Source of the DNA: Verrucomicrobiia bacterium
GTDB lineage: Bacteria; Verrucomicrobiota; Verrucomicrobiae; Limisphaerales; UBA11358
Assembly: GCA_030042375.1 (NCBI GenBank)
Contig: JASHZU010000453.1
Coordinates: forward strand, 1 to 9,523
Length of the DNA: 9,523 bases
Direction of reading: 5' to 3'
Program-made: the position numbers and the translations under genes
Shown: positions 1-7,482 of the stretch, in pieces
How the letters are laid out: each line of letters starts with the position of its first letter
How positions within the stretch are numbered: position 1 is the first letter of the stretch
The notes under the pieces: model-generated
The model's database searches: none
What the model saw: only the letters and a program-made list of their open reading frames with translations
Told to the model about the DNA's origin: nothing

Positions 1-1486
1 TGCGCTGGCACCGAAATTGGAAATTGAGAAGGCACTGAAGAAGTATTACGGCGTGGGCGCGGAAACGCTGGACGAGATGGACGAGGGCGAGCCGATGGAA
101 CTGGAGATCGCCAACGACAAGGAAATCACGGCGGACGACCAGGAGGCGAGCGTTATCAAGTTCGTGAACCAAATTATTTGGGAAGCGTACAAGGACCGCG
201 CGACGGACATTCACTTTGAACCGGCGGAAGATGAGCTGCGAATCCGCTACCGCATTGACGGTATTTTGCACCAGACGCCGATGCCGCCGCAATTGAAGAA
301 ATTCCAGGCGGCGCTGATATCGCGCATCAAGGTCATGAGCGGGATGAACATCGCGGAAAAGCGGCTGCCGCAGGACGGGCGCATCAACGTGCGCATCAAG
401 GGCGAGGAAATTGACATCCGTGTTTCGACGGTGCCGACGGTCTATGGCGAGAGCGTCTCGCTGCGATTGCTGACGCGCGGGAAAATCTTTTTAAGTTTGG
501 ACAAGCTGGGTTTTGCGCCGCAGGACGAGGCGACGATTCGTGAAATCATCGTCAAGCCGCACGGGATTTTCCTGGTGACGGGGCCGACGGGTTCGGGCAA
601 GTCCACTTCGCTGTATGCGTTTTTGAGCGCGATCAATTCGGTTCACAAACGAATCATTACGATTGAAGAGCCGGTGGAATATGAGTTGAAGGGGATTAAC
701 CAAATCGCGGTGCGGCCGGAAATCGGGCTGACGTTTGCGATGGGTTTGCGCCATATTTTGCGGCAGGACCCGAACGTGGTGATGGTGGGCGAAATTCGCG
801 ATATGGAAACGGCGGAGATTGCGATCCGGGCGTCCCTGACCGGTCACTTAGTGTTTTCGACGCTGCACACGAACGACGCGCCGAGCGCGTTCACGCGTTT
901 GATTGACATGGGCATCGAGCCATTTTTGGTGGCGTCATCGGTGGAAGTGGTCATGGCGCAACGCCTGGTGCGCACGATTTGCCCGCATTGCAAAACCGAG
1001 AAGAAGACCGACGCGGATTACCTCCGCAGAATCGGATTTCCGGTGTCCGATATCGGCTCCGCGAGATTTTGGCGCGGGGCGGGCTGCGAGGAATGCCGGC
1101 AACAGGGTTACCAGGGGCGCAAGGGCATTTATGAATTGCTGGTGGTCAACGAGTCGATTCGCCCGCTGATTATGAACCGCGCGCCGGCCTCTACCATTGC
1201 GCAACACGCCGTCAAAAACGGCATGCGCATGCTGCGCGCCGACGGCTGGAACAAGGTGAAAAACGGGGAAACGACGATTGAAGAGATCCTGCGCGTAACG
1301 CAAGCCGAGGAACACATAGAGGCCCAGGCCAAGGTTGACCGTCTCGGTGAGCGTGGCCAGGCCCTGCGGGTGACGCGAGCCGAGGGGCCCAGCGCCGACC
1401 GGGCGGCAACCGAAAAACTCATCATCGCCCAGGCGCTGCGCGCGGCGCAAGCCGAGGAACACGGGGACGAAAAGGCCGGAACGTGA
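1..1486 (+). CDS. GspE/PilB-family type II secretion / type IV pilus assembly ATPase, 5'-truncated by the window edge
   Basis: This is the hexameric cytoplasmic motor ATPase that powers pilin or pseudopilin polymerisation. The reading frame is open to base 2, and its first residues (ALAPKLEIEKALKKYYGVGAET) resemble the end of the T2SSE N-terminal domain, so the true start lies upstream; the TTG at 17 is only the first start-like codon. Residues are numbered from that TTG. Walker A GPTGSGKS is at 189-196 (bases 581-604), followed by TIEEPVEYEL (Asp-box region). Walker B-like DPNVVMVGEIRD is at 251-262 and the His-box TGHLVFSTLHTND at 275-287. A zinc-binding tetracysteine motif, CPHC (322-325) and CEEC (357-360), is typical of GspE and many PilB proteins and argues against PilT. 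After the usual family ending (TTIEEILRVTQ) there is an extra tail of about 60 residues built from three imperfect repeats. PilB and GspE cannot be separated from sequence alone. The gene leads the pilus/secretion block. Confidence 0.95.
   Translation, partial: ALAPKLEIEKALKKYYGVGAETLDEMDEGEPMELEIANDKEITADDQEASVIKFVNQIIWEAYKDRATDIHFEPAEDELRIRYRIDGILHQTPMPPQLKKFQAALISRIKVMSGMNIAEKRLPQDGRINVRIKGEEIDIRVSTVPTVYGESVSLRLLTRGKIFLSLDKLGFAPQDEATIREIIVKPHGIFLVTGPTGSGKSTSLYAFLSAINSVHKRIITIEEPVEYELKGINQIAVRPEIGLTFAMGLRHILRQDPNVVMVGEIRDMETAEIAIRASLTGHLVFSTLHTNDAPSAFTRLIDMGIEPFLVASSVEVVMAQRLVRTICPHCKTEKKTDADYLRRIGFPVSDIGSARFWRGAGCEECRQQGYQGRKGIYELLVVNESIRPLIMNRAPASTIAQHAVKNGMRMLRADGWNKVKNGETTIEEILRVTQAEEHIEAQAKVDRLGERGQALRVTRAEGPSADRAATEKLIIAQALRAAQAEEHGDEKAGT
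1286..1462 (+). repeat. Imperfect ~75-bp tandem repeats coding the C-terminal tail of the ATPase
   Basis: Three in-frame units begin at 1286, 1361 and 1433, spaced 75 and 72 bases. Their heads encode ILRVTQAEEH, ALRVTRAEGP and ALRAAQAEEH. Units 1 and 3 share an exact 17-bp stretch, CGCAAGCCGAGGAACAC, at 1299-1315 and 1446-1462. The first unit coincides with the normal C-terminus of the family, so the tail probably arose by duplicating that end. Confidence 0.7.
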
Positions 1487-1501
1487 ATCAAAGCCCCATG
1501 A

Positions 1502-1550
1502 AATTGCCAGTTGCAAATTGCCGATGGCCGATGGCCGCACGCCGCGCACA
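1502..1550. repeat. Degenerate heptanucleotide tandem array
   Basis: Read in steps of seven from base 1502 the units are AATTGCC, AGTTGCA, AATTGCC, GATGGCC, GATGGCC, GCACGCC and GCGCACA. Five or six of the seven fit a loose RATKGCC consensus. The array fills the middle of the gap between the ATPase and the next gene. It resembles the short tandemly repeated heptamers found dispersed in some bacterial genomes. Whether this one is dispersed cannot be seen from one copy. Confidence 0.6.
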
Positions 1551-1605
1551 GGCCACTCGCCTTTTCCCGCCCGGTAACCGGCGATTGAAAATTAAAGAAT
1601 AATTT

Positions 1606-2979
1606 ATGTCCCGTTGGAATTCCTGCAACGTGCTGCACGTCTCCCCGGAAGCGAATCGCCTATGGCAATTCGAGGCGAAGGGCAATTTCAAAAACAGGAG
1701 CGAACTGCGCGCGGTGGGCGCGCTGCCGGCCAAATTGGTGGCCAAATCGTGGAACTCATTATGGCAGCCGAAATTGAACGTGGCATGGCTGCCGCCGGAA
1801 AGCGTTTTCCTGCGGGTGATTGAATTGCCCAAGAGCGCGTTCGACGAAACGATTTCGATGGTGGAGCTGCAATTGGAGAAGCTCTCGCCGCTGCCGGTGG
1901 CGCAAATCGTGTGGACGATCCATGTGCTGCCGCAGGCGACGGGGGATTTGCAGACGGTGGTGGTAGTGATCGCTGAGCGGAAGGAAGTGGAACAATTTCT
2001 CGGGCAGCTCGAGACGAAAGGGTTTTTGGCGGACCGGCTGGAAGCGCCGATGCTGGACCAATTGGAGGCGATCACGACGATGGAGGACAGCGCGTGGATT
2101 TTCCCTTCGGCCATGGGGCATCCCAACGCGGCGCTGGTAGCATGGTACGGCGGCGGCCTGTTGCGCAATGTGAGTTTCATCCTGCTGCAGGCTTCGGGCG
2201 ACCGCGCGCAGAACTTGAAGGGCCAGCTGGCGCAGTTGGTTTGGTCGGGCGAACTGGACGGATGGTTGACGGCCAAGCCGGTGTGGCACCTGGTGGCGGA
2301 AGGCACGCTGGCCCAGGAATGGGAAACGTTATTGCAAAGGGCGCTGGAGGAGCCGGTGAAAGTTTCGCCACCGCTGGCGGTGACGGATTTAGCGGCGCGC
2401 ACGGCGCGCCGGGCTGCGCAGGCCCCGGAGAATCCCGGGGCGGCATTGTTGCCGGCGGAATTTTCCACGCGTTATCGCGAGCAGTTTCGCGACCGGCTCT
2501 GGCTGCACGGGCTTTATGCGGCGGGGATTGCTTACCTGATTTTCGTGGCGTTTTATTTCAGCGCGGCGGCGCTGGCCGGGCGCCAGCAGGGCAAAATCGA
2601 AGACCAGATTGCGGCGATCAGTGACGATTACACCAACGCCATCCAGCTCAAAGCGCGTTACGCGCTGCTGCAGCAGCGGCAGAATTTAAAATTTGCGGCG
2701 CTGGATTGCTGGAAACTGGTGGCGGACAATATGCCGCCGGGCGTGACGCTGCAGCGATTCGGTTTTGGCAACGGCCAGTTGCTGACGCTCAACGGCACGA
2801 CGACGCAGGACCAGATTGATTCGCTGTATCGTTTTTACTCGTCGCTGCAAGCATCCACGCTGGACGGGAAGAAGGTGTTCCTGCTGACGGGCGGGGAGCC
2901 GTTGGCCTACCACCAATATCAGAACCAGGTGACGTGGAGTTTCAGCCTGGCCTTGCAAAATGCGGAGAAACCGGAATGA
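1606..2979 (+). CDS. PilM-PilN-like (GspL-like) inner-membrane assembly protein
   Basis: This is a bitopic inner-membrane protein that probably links the secretion ATPase to the periplasmic alignment complex. The cytoplasmic part, about residues 1-290, has the look of the PilM/GspL actin-like fold (PPESVFLRVIELPKSAFDE, then MVELQLEKLSPLP), but I see no N-terminal phosphate-binding motif, as in GspL, where the domain is degenerate. LLPAEFSTRYREQFRDR at 281-297 leads into one membrane segment at about 300-324. The periplasmic remainder is a short coiled-coil stretch (about 326-362) and a PilN-like ferredoxin-fold domain (about 365-450) with PPGVTLQRFGFGNGQLLTLNG. The length of 457 aa suits a GspL-type fusion rather than separate PilM and PilN. 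The ATG at 1606 has only a weak AAAGAA purine run upstream. The stop codon overlaps the next start (ATGA), indicating translational coupling. Confidence 0.8.
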   Translation: MSRWNSCNVLHVSPEANRLWQFEAKGNFKNRSELRAVGALPAKLVAKSWNSLWQPKLNVAWLPPESVFLRVIELPKSAFDETISMVELQLEKLSPLPVAQIVWTIHVLPQATGDLQTVVVVIAERKEVEQFLGQLETKGFLADRLEAPMLDQLEAITTMEDSAWIFPSAMGHPNAALVAWYGGGLLRNVSFILLQASGDRAQNLKGQLAQLVWSGELDGWLTAKPVWHLVAEGTLAQEWETLLQRALEEPVKVSPPLAVTDLAARTARRAAQAPENPGAALLPAEFSTRYREQFRDRLWLHGLYAAGIAYLIFVAFYFSAAALAGRQQGKIEDQIAAISDDYTNAIQLKARYALLQQRQNLKFAALDCWKLVADNMPPGVTLQRFGFGNGQLLTLNGTTTQDQIDSLYRFYSSLQASTLDGKKVFLLTGGEPLAYHQYQNQVTWSFSLALQNAEKPE

Positions 2980-3551
2980 AAAAGTATTTTGAACAACTGC
3001 GCCCGATGGAACGCCGGCTGGCGGTTGGCGTGCTGGTGGTGATATTGCTGGTGTTCAACTATGTCGAGATCTGGCCGCATTTCTCGGACTGGGGCAACGC
3101 AGACGCGAAAATCAGCCAGGACCAGCAAACATTGAAGTCCTACCAGGATGCGATTGACCAGACGGGGAATTACCAGCGGCTGCTGAAAGAGTTTGAGAGC
3201 CAGGGGGCGTCGGTGGCGCCGGAAGAACAGGCCGTGGACCTGATGCGCACCGTTTCCAAGCAGGCCGTGGACACGCAGGTAAACATCGTGAGCCAATCGC
3301 GCTCCATGACGCGCACGAACAATGTGTTTTTCATCGAGCAGGTGCAAACGATCAATGTCAGCGCCACGGACGAGCAACTGGTGAATTTTCTTTATAACCT
3401 CGGCAACGATCCCGCGATGATTCGCGTGCGGGATTTGGAACTGACGCCGGACGGCGCGCGCCAGCATCTCAACGGCGCGATTGAACTGGTGGCCAGTTAC
3501 CAGAGGAACTACGGAAGAAATTTGAAAAACGCAACCGCATCCGCCCAATGA
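2976..3551 (+). CDS. PilO/GspM-like inner-membrane alignment-complex protein
   Basis: This small bitopic protein probably pairs with the preceding PilN-like domain in the inner-membrane alignment platform. I start it at the ATG at 2976, giving 191 aa. That start overlaps the upstream stop as ATGA, has GGAG eight bases upstream (2964-2967), and begins MKKYFEQLRPMERRL directly before the membrane segment. An in-frame GTG at 2934 would only add 14 residues read through the upstream gene. Layout: a short basic cytoplasmic end, a membrane segment at about 15-32 (LAVGVLVVILLVFNYVEIW), a coiled-coil region at about 40-80, and a ferredoxin-like periplasmic domain at about 95-178 (VQTINVSATDEQLVNFLYNL, then IRVRDLELTPD). 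This matches the PilO/GspM plan, although sequence identity in these families is low. The stop overlaps the secretin start. Confidence 0.8.
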   Translation: MKKYFEQLRPMERRLAVGVLVVILLVFNYVEIWPHFSDWGNADAKISQDQQTLKSYQDAIDQTGNYQRLLKEFESQGASVAPEEQAVDLMRTVSKQAVDTQVNIVSQSRSMTRTNNVFFIEQVQTINVSATDEQLVNFLYNLGNDPAMIRVRDLELTPDGARQHLNGAIELVASYQRNYGRNLKNATASAQ

Positions 3552-5629
3552 AAAAAATTAAATTCATCCTGATGATATTGGCTTTAACGGCGCCCGCACT
3601 TTGGGCACAGATGCCGCCGGGCTTCCCGGGCGGCCCCGGCGCCGGACAAAATGCGCCCGCATCAGAGACAGACACGAACATGCAGGAAATCATTCCGCCG
3701 GGGATGATTGATTTTGAAGGCGTGGACGTCAGCCAGGTGCTGGAAGTTTATGCGCACTTGATGGGCCGCACGCTCTTGCACGGGGCTTTGCCGCAGGCTT
3801 CGATTGTATTAAAAACGGAGACAAATTTGACCAAAGGAGATGCCATCCAGGCGTTGCAGGCAGTGCTGGCGTTGAACGGTATCGCGGTGATTGACGTTCC
3901 GGGCGGCAAATTTATCAAGGTGGTTCCCACGGAACAGGCGGGGCAGGTAGGCGAACAATTTAACAACGAGGAAGTCAGCCAACTGCCGGAGATGGGCTCG
4001 TACATCACGCGGATTGTGCAACTGCACTACGTCAAGCCTAGCGCGATGGTGGCGGTTATCTCGCCCTTCGCCAGAAATGCAAGCGGCATTATCCCGATTG
4101 ACGACAACGGGATCATTGTGTTGCGGGACTATACGGAAAACGTGAAACGAATGATGGAAATGATCCAGGCGGTGGACGTGGTCGTGCCCGCGGCATACAC
4201 GAACGAAGTCATTCCCATCAAGTATGCGATGGTGGATGACATTGCCAATGTGTTGAACAGTTTGGAAACCGCCGGCGGGGGCACGGTTTCTTTCGGGCAG
4301 ACCACCACGCCGAGTTCTTCCGCGGGGTCGCACAACGGGTTTGCGAGTACCACGGGATCGGGAGGCTATGGCGGCAGCACGGGCGTGAACGGAATTCAGT
4401 CACAGCCTGGCCAGTCTTCTTTTGGGCAAAGTCCCCAGGGAAGCACGAGCAGCACGCCGGGCTCAAGTCCATTTGCCAACCGGCTGCAATCCATTCTCAA
4501 TCGTGTGCAGAATGGCGGCAGCGGCAGCGGGCCGGGAGCGACTGGAAGCGGTTTTGGGGTGCAGCAGCCCATCCAGATTTTAGGGCAGGCGAAAATTATC
4601 GCGGACGAGCGGGCCAATTCACTGCTGATTTATGCATCTGTACAGGACATGCAGACCATCAAGGATATTGTTGCCAAACTGGACGTGTTGCTGGCGCAGG
4701 TCCTGATTGAATCAGTCATCATGGAAGTGGATTTGAACAAGCAATGGAGTTACGGGATTTCCGCGGCGCAACAGCAACAAAACATCGGCAATGCCAGTAC
4801 GATTGGGGCGATTAACAACGGCACGCCCTTTTACAGCTTTATCCAAAATGTCACGTCGAATTCATGGCCGGGCAATTTCACCCAGACGGCTCCCTCGGGC
4901 CTGAGCTATTTTGCCAATATCGGGGGGAACTGGGACTTGGCGCTCCAGGCGGCGGCCAGCGACAGCAGCACGCATATTATCCAGCGGCCGCGCATCCAGA
5001 CCTCGCAAGCCAAGGAAGCGTCGTTTTTTGTGGGACAATCTGTGCCGTATGTGACGAGCGTTTATTATGATAGCGGTTTTAACGGCGGCCCCTCTTCCTC
5101 TTATTCCCAATTGCAGGTGGGCATTTCGCTGGACGTAACGCCGTTTATTAACCCGGACGGGCTGGTGGTGATGGACATCAACCAGCAGATTAACGATATC
5201 AGCGGCTTCCAAACGATCGAGGGGGTTGGCCAGGTGCCGACCACGGATAACCGTACGTTCACTTCAGAAGTGGCGGTGAAAGACCGGGACACGATTATCC
5301 TGGGTGGATTTACCGATACGGAGACAGATAAATCCAGTTCGGGTGTCCCGCTTTTACAGGACATCCCGGTCCTTGGCTGGTTATTTAAATCACCATCGAG
5401 CACCAAGACGCGGCAGGAATTGCTCGTGCTCATGCGGCCAACGGTCCTAAGAAGCCCGCAAGCAGCGGCGCTCCAGGCGGTGGATGAGCAAGTGAAGTCC
5501 CCGGGCATTATCGCCGCGCGACGGGAAGAGAAGTCAGTAATCAACCAGGAGAGCAAGGCGGAATCCACCCAGCTCAAATATGAGGAGATACACGGCGAGT
5601 TTGACACGAACACGCTCGGAAACCCGTGA
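3548..5629 (+). CDS. Type II/IV secretion system secretin (GspD/PilQ family)
   Basis: This is the outer-membrane multimeric pore through which a pilus or secreted proteins pass. The 693-aa product has a signal peptide at 1-20 (MKKIKFILMILALTAPALWA, cleaved before QM), then a Pro/Gly-rich linker. An N0-like domain spans about 52-130 (IDFEGVDVSQVLEVYAHLMG), an N1-like domain about 151-212, and a third N domain about 217-380, split by a low-complexity Gly/Ser/Gln linker at about 243-339. The secretin domain runs from about 381 to 635. Its hallmarks are the strand region QLQVGISLDVTPFINPDG (521-538), TSEVAVKDRDTIILGGF (572-588) and the signature VPLLQDIPVLGWLF (600-613). A charged tail of about 55 residues follows. 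GspD usually has four N domains, and one appears to be missing. There is no clear Shine-Dalgarno sequence; the ATGA overlap with the PilO-like gene suggests coupled translation. GspD versus PilQ is not decidable here. Confidence 0.95.
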   Translation: MKKIKFILMILALTAPALWAQMPPGFPGGPGAGQNAPASETDTNMQEIIPPGMIDFEGVDVSQVLEVYAHLMGRTLLHGALPQASIVLKTETNLTKGDAIQALQAVLALNGIAVIDVPGGKFIKVVPTEQAGQVGEQFNNEEVSQLPEMGSYITRIVQLHYVKPSAMVAVISPFARNASGIIPIDDNGIIVLRDYTENVKRMMEMIQAVDVVVPAAYTNEVIPIKYAMVDDIANVLNSLETAGGGTVSFGQTTTPSSSAGSHNGFASTTGSGGYGGSTGVNGIQSQPGQSSFGQSPQGSTSSTPGSSPFANRLQSILNRVQNGGSGSGPGATGSGFGVQQPIQILGQAKIIADERANSLLIYASVQDMQTIKDIVAKLDVLLAQVLIESVIMEVDLNKQWSYGISAAQQQQNIGNASTIGAINNGTPFYSFIQNVTSNSWPGNFTQTAPSGLSYFANIGGNWDLALQAAASDSSTHIIQRPRIQTSQAKEASFFVGQSVPYVTSVYYDSGFNGGPSSSYSQLQVGISLDVTPFINPDGLVVMDINQQINDISGFQTIEGVGQVPTTDNRTFTSEVAVKDRDTIILGGFTDTETDKSSSGVPLLQDIPVLGWLFKSPSSTKTRQELLVLMRPTVLRSPQAAALQAVDEQVKSPGIIAARREEKSVINQESKAESTQLKYEEIHGEFDTNTLGNP
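4274..4564 (+). repeat. Low-complexity Gly/Ser/Gln/Thr coding segment inside the secretin
   Basis: These 97 codons (residues 243-339) encode mostly G, S, T, Q and N, with short motifs such as GSGGYGGSTG, GQSSFGQSPQGS and GGSGSGPGATGSG. A more ordinary stretch, PFANRLQSILNRVQN (residues 308-322), is embedded in it. It interrupts an N domain at the position where GspD N3 carries a variable loop facing the channel lumen. It is probably disordered. Confidence 0.75.
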
Positions 5630-5630
5630 G

Positions 5631-5671
5631 CCCGGCGAGGCAAATTGATTCAGTTTGAACTTTGCGCCGGG
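5631..5671 (+). terminator. Terminator-like hairpin after the secretin gene
   Basis: The stem starts one base after the secretin stop codon. CCCGGC (5631-5636) pairs with GCCGGG (5666-5671), and GCAAA (5640-5644) pairs with TTTGC (5661-5665), with GAG bulged on the left arm. Inside, TTCA (5649-5652) can pair with TGAA (5656-5659). The following bases are AT-rich (GAGTTTGAAATTATATTT) but are not a clean T run. It may therefore be a weak terminator or a 3'-end stabilising structure for the pilus operon. Confidence 0.5.
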
Positions 5672-5694
5672 GAGTTTGAAATTATATTTCCGGC

Positions 5695-7443
5695 ATGGAT
5701 AAAAACAAAATCGCGGAAGTCCTGGTTGAAATCGGGATGCTTCTGGAACTGAAGGGAGAGAATCCATTCAAAACGCGCGCTTACGGAAACGCGGCGCGGG
5801 CCATTGAAAACCTGGGGGAACCGCTGGAAAAACTGGTGGCGGAGGACCGGCTCACGGAGGTCAAGGGCATTGGCGAGGCGATTAGCAAAAAAATCAAGGA
5901 GCTGGTGGAAACCGGCCAATTAAAATATTACGAGGAACTAAAGGCATCGCTTCCACCGGGGTTAATGGAGATGCTGGAAATTCCGGGGGTGGGCCCGAAA
6001 AAGATCAAGGTGCTGCATGAGAAGCTGGGGATCGAGTCGATTGCACAATTAGAGGCGGCCTGCAAATCAGGCAAGGTGGCGGCGCTGGACGGTTTTGGAG
6101 AAAAGACGGCGCAAAATATCTGCGAAGGCATCGAACGGCGTCGGACGTACGCGAGCAAATTTTTGTTGAGCGATGCGCTGAGCGCAGCCGAGCCGCTGCT
6201 GGAAAGTTTGCGGAACCATCCGGCGGTGATTCGCTGCAGCGCGGGGGGCAGCCTGCGGCGGCACAAAGAGATTATTGGGGACGTGGATTTGCTGGCGTCG
6301 TCCAAAAAGCCGGCGGAGGTGATTGAATTTTTTTGTTCGCAGCCGGGCATTCTCAAGGTGACGGCCAAAGGGGAGACGAAAGCGAGCGTGATTTTGGAGG
6401 GCGGGCAGCAATCGGATTTGCGCGTGGTGAGTGACAAGGAATTTCCGGCGGCGCTGATGTATTTCACGGGCAACAAGGAGCACAACATCGTGATGCGACA
6501 GCGGGCGATTGCACGCGGGTTGCGGCTGAACGAATATGGGTTGTTCAAATCGAAGGAAGAAACGCGGGACCCGAAATTGCTGGTGCCCTGCGCGAGCGAG
6601 GAGGAGATTTTTGCGAAGCTGGACCTGCCTTATATCGAGCCGGAACTGCGCGAGGACATGGGGGAATTTGCGGCGGCGGAAAAGAACGAGCTGCCCAAAT
6701 TGATCGAATGGACGCAGTTGAAAGGTTCATTGCACAATCATTCCACCTGGAGCGACGGGCACAACCGGCTGGAGGATATCGCCGATTTTATGGAGAACCT
6801 GGGGTTGTCGTATTGGGCCATCACGGACCATTCGAAGGCGTCGTTCCAGGCGAATGGCTTGGACGCGGGGCGATTGCGGGAGCAAATCGCCGAGATAAAA
6901 AAAATCAACGCGAAGCTGGAGCAGCGGGGGAGTGAGTTCCGGCTGTTGACAGGGGTAGAGGTGGACATTGTGAAAAACGGCCTGGATTTGGACGATGAAA
7001 TTTTATCGGAATTGGACGTGGTGGTAGCCAGTTTGCATGTGCCGTCGAACAACGAGGCGGAGAACACGAAGAGGATGATTCGCGCAGCCGAGAACAAATT
7101 TATTCATTTTTTGGCGCATCCGACGGGGCGATTGCTGCTGGAGCGGGAGGCGTATCCGGTAAACTTGGGGGCCGTGATCGATGCTTGCGCGGAGACGGGG
7201 ACATGGATGGAGTTGAATGCCAACCCGCACCGGTTTGACATGGATTGGCGGCAATGGCCGGCAGCCCGGCGCAAGGGGGTAAAATGCGTCATTAACCCGG
7301 ACGCACACCGCAATGAACATGCGGGATTTTTACGGCTGGGGGCGGGCATTGCGCGCAAGGGCTGGCTGGAACAAAAGGACGTAATTAACACTCTGAATTT
7401 AAAGTCTTTATTGAAAATGCTGGGTTTTAAGCGAAAAGGCTGA
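5695..7443 (+). CDS. polX: DNA polymerase/3'-5' exonuclease PolX (family X polymerase + PHP domain)
   Basis: This is a cytoplasmic gap-filling polymerase of base-excision repair with an attached metal-dependent phosphoesterase that gives 3'-5' exonuclease activity. The 582-aa length is normal for bacterial PolX. An N-terminal 8-kDa-type domain opens with KIAEVLVEIGMLLELKGENPFKTRAY. Helix-hairpin-helix motifs follow at about 55-61 (VKGIGEA) and 94-105 (EIPGVGPKKIKV). The nucleotidyltransferase motif GGSLRR (184-189) is followed by GDVD with D196 and D198, and the likely third catalytic Asp is D241 (SDLRVV). YFTGNKEHN (256-264) fits the fingers/thumb region. The PHP domain starts at about 343, with candidate metal ligands H347, H349, D354, H379, E422, H448, H475, D536 and H538. 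All appear present, so both activities are probably intact. The ATG at 5695 gives the family N-terminus, but no Shine-Dalgarno sequence lies at normal distance. It is probably a separate transcription unit from the secretin operon. Confidence 0.96.
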   Translation: MDKNKIAEVLVEIGMLLELKGENPFKTRAYGNAARAIENLGEPLEKLVAEDRLTEVKGIGEAISKKIKELVETGQLKYYEELKASLPPGLMEMLEIPGVGPKKIKVLHEKLGIESIAQLEAACKSGKVAALDGFGEKTAQNICEGIERRRTYASKFLLSDALSAAEPLLESLRNHPAVIRCSAGGSLRRHKEIIGDVDLLASSKKPAEVIEFFCSQPGILKVTAKGETKASVILEGGQQSDLRVVSDKEFPAALMYFTGNKEHNIVMRQRAIARGLRLNEYGLFKSKEETRDPKLLVPCASEEEIFAKLDLPYIEPELREDMGEFAAAEKNELPKLIEWTQLKGSLHNHSTWSDGHNRLEDIADFMENLGLSYWAITDHSKASFQANGLDAGRLREQIAEIKKINAKLEQRGSEFRLLTGVEVDIVKNGLDLDDEILSELDVVVASLHVPSNNEAENTKRMIRAAENKFIHFLAHPTGRLLLEREAYPVNLGAVIDACAETGTWMELNANPHRFDMDWRQWPAARRKGVKCVINPDAHRNEHAGFLRLGAGIARKGWLEQKDVINTLNLKSLLKMLGFKRKG

Positions 7444-7444
7444 T

Positions 7445-7464
7445 TTTAGTGAAATTTAGTGAAA
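7445..7464. repeat. Tandem perfect 10-bp direct repeat upstream of the promoter
   Basis: TTTAGTGAAA occurs twice head to tail (7445-7454 and 7455-7464), one base after the polX stop. The period is close to one DNA helical turn, and the second copy ends 18 bases before the predicted -35 box. This geometry fits an activator site with two half-sites on one face, but no binding protein can be named. Confidence 0.55.
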
Positions 7465-7482
7465 AAATGACGCAAAATAAAT

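Noticed and set aside
17..19. TTG at 17 as the true start of the ATPase
   Set aside because: The frame stays open to the window edge and the residues there look like the end of the N-terminal domain, so the gene continues to the left.
1571..1581. Palindrome CCGGT-A-ACCGG in the gap before the GspL-like gene
   Set aside because: Five-base arms with a one-base centre are too short for a stable hairpin, and no T run follows.
935..1638. Overlapping minus-strand frames of 204 and 169 codons opposite the ATPase 3' end
   Set aside because: They mirror the ATPase coding sequence, and their apparent repeats are the antisense of the C-terminal repeat units.
1488..2468. 326-codon open frame on the minus strand opposite the GspL-like gene
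   Set aside because: It lies antisense to a gene with recognisable family features and coupled downstream neighbours. Its product is Ser/Arg/Cys-rich with no domain I recognise, typical of shadow frames in GC-rich DNA.
2094..2624. 176-codon plus-strand frame inside the GspL-like gene
   Set aside because: It is an out-of-frame Gly/Ala/Arg-rich translation of a well-supported gene, with no start context.
2934..2975. GTG at 2934 as the start of the PilO-like gene
   Set aside because: The ATG at 2976 has GGAG at good spacing and forms an ATGA overlap. The added 14 residues are just the preceding gene read in another frame.
5928..6548. 206-codon minus-strand frame within polX
   Set aside because: It is antisense to conserved polymerase motifs and has no recognisable family; a compositional shadow.
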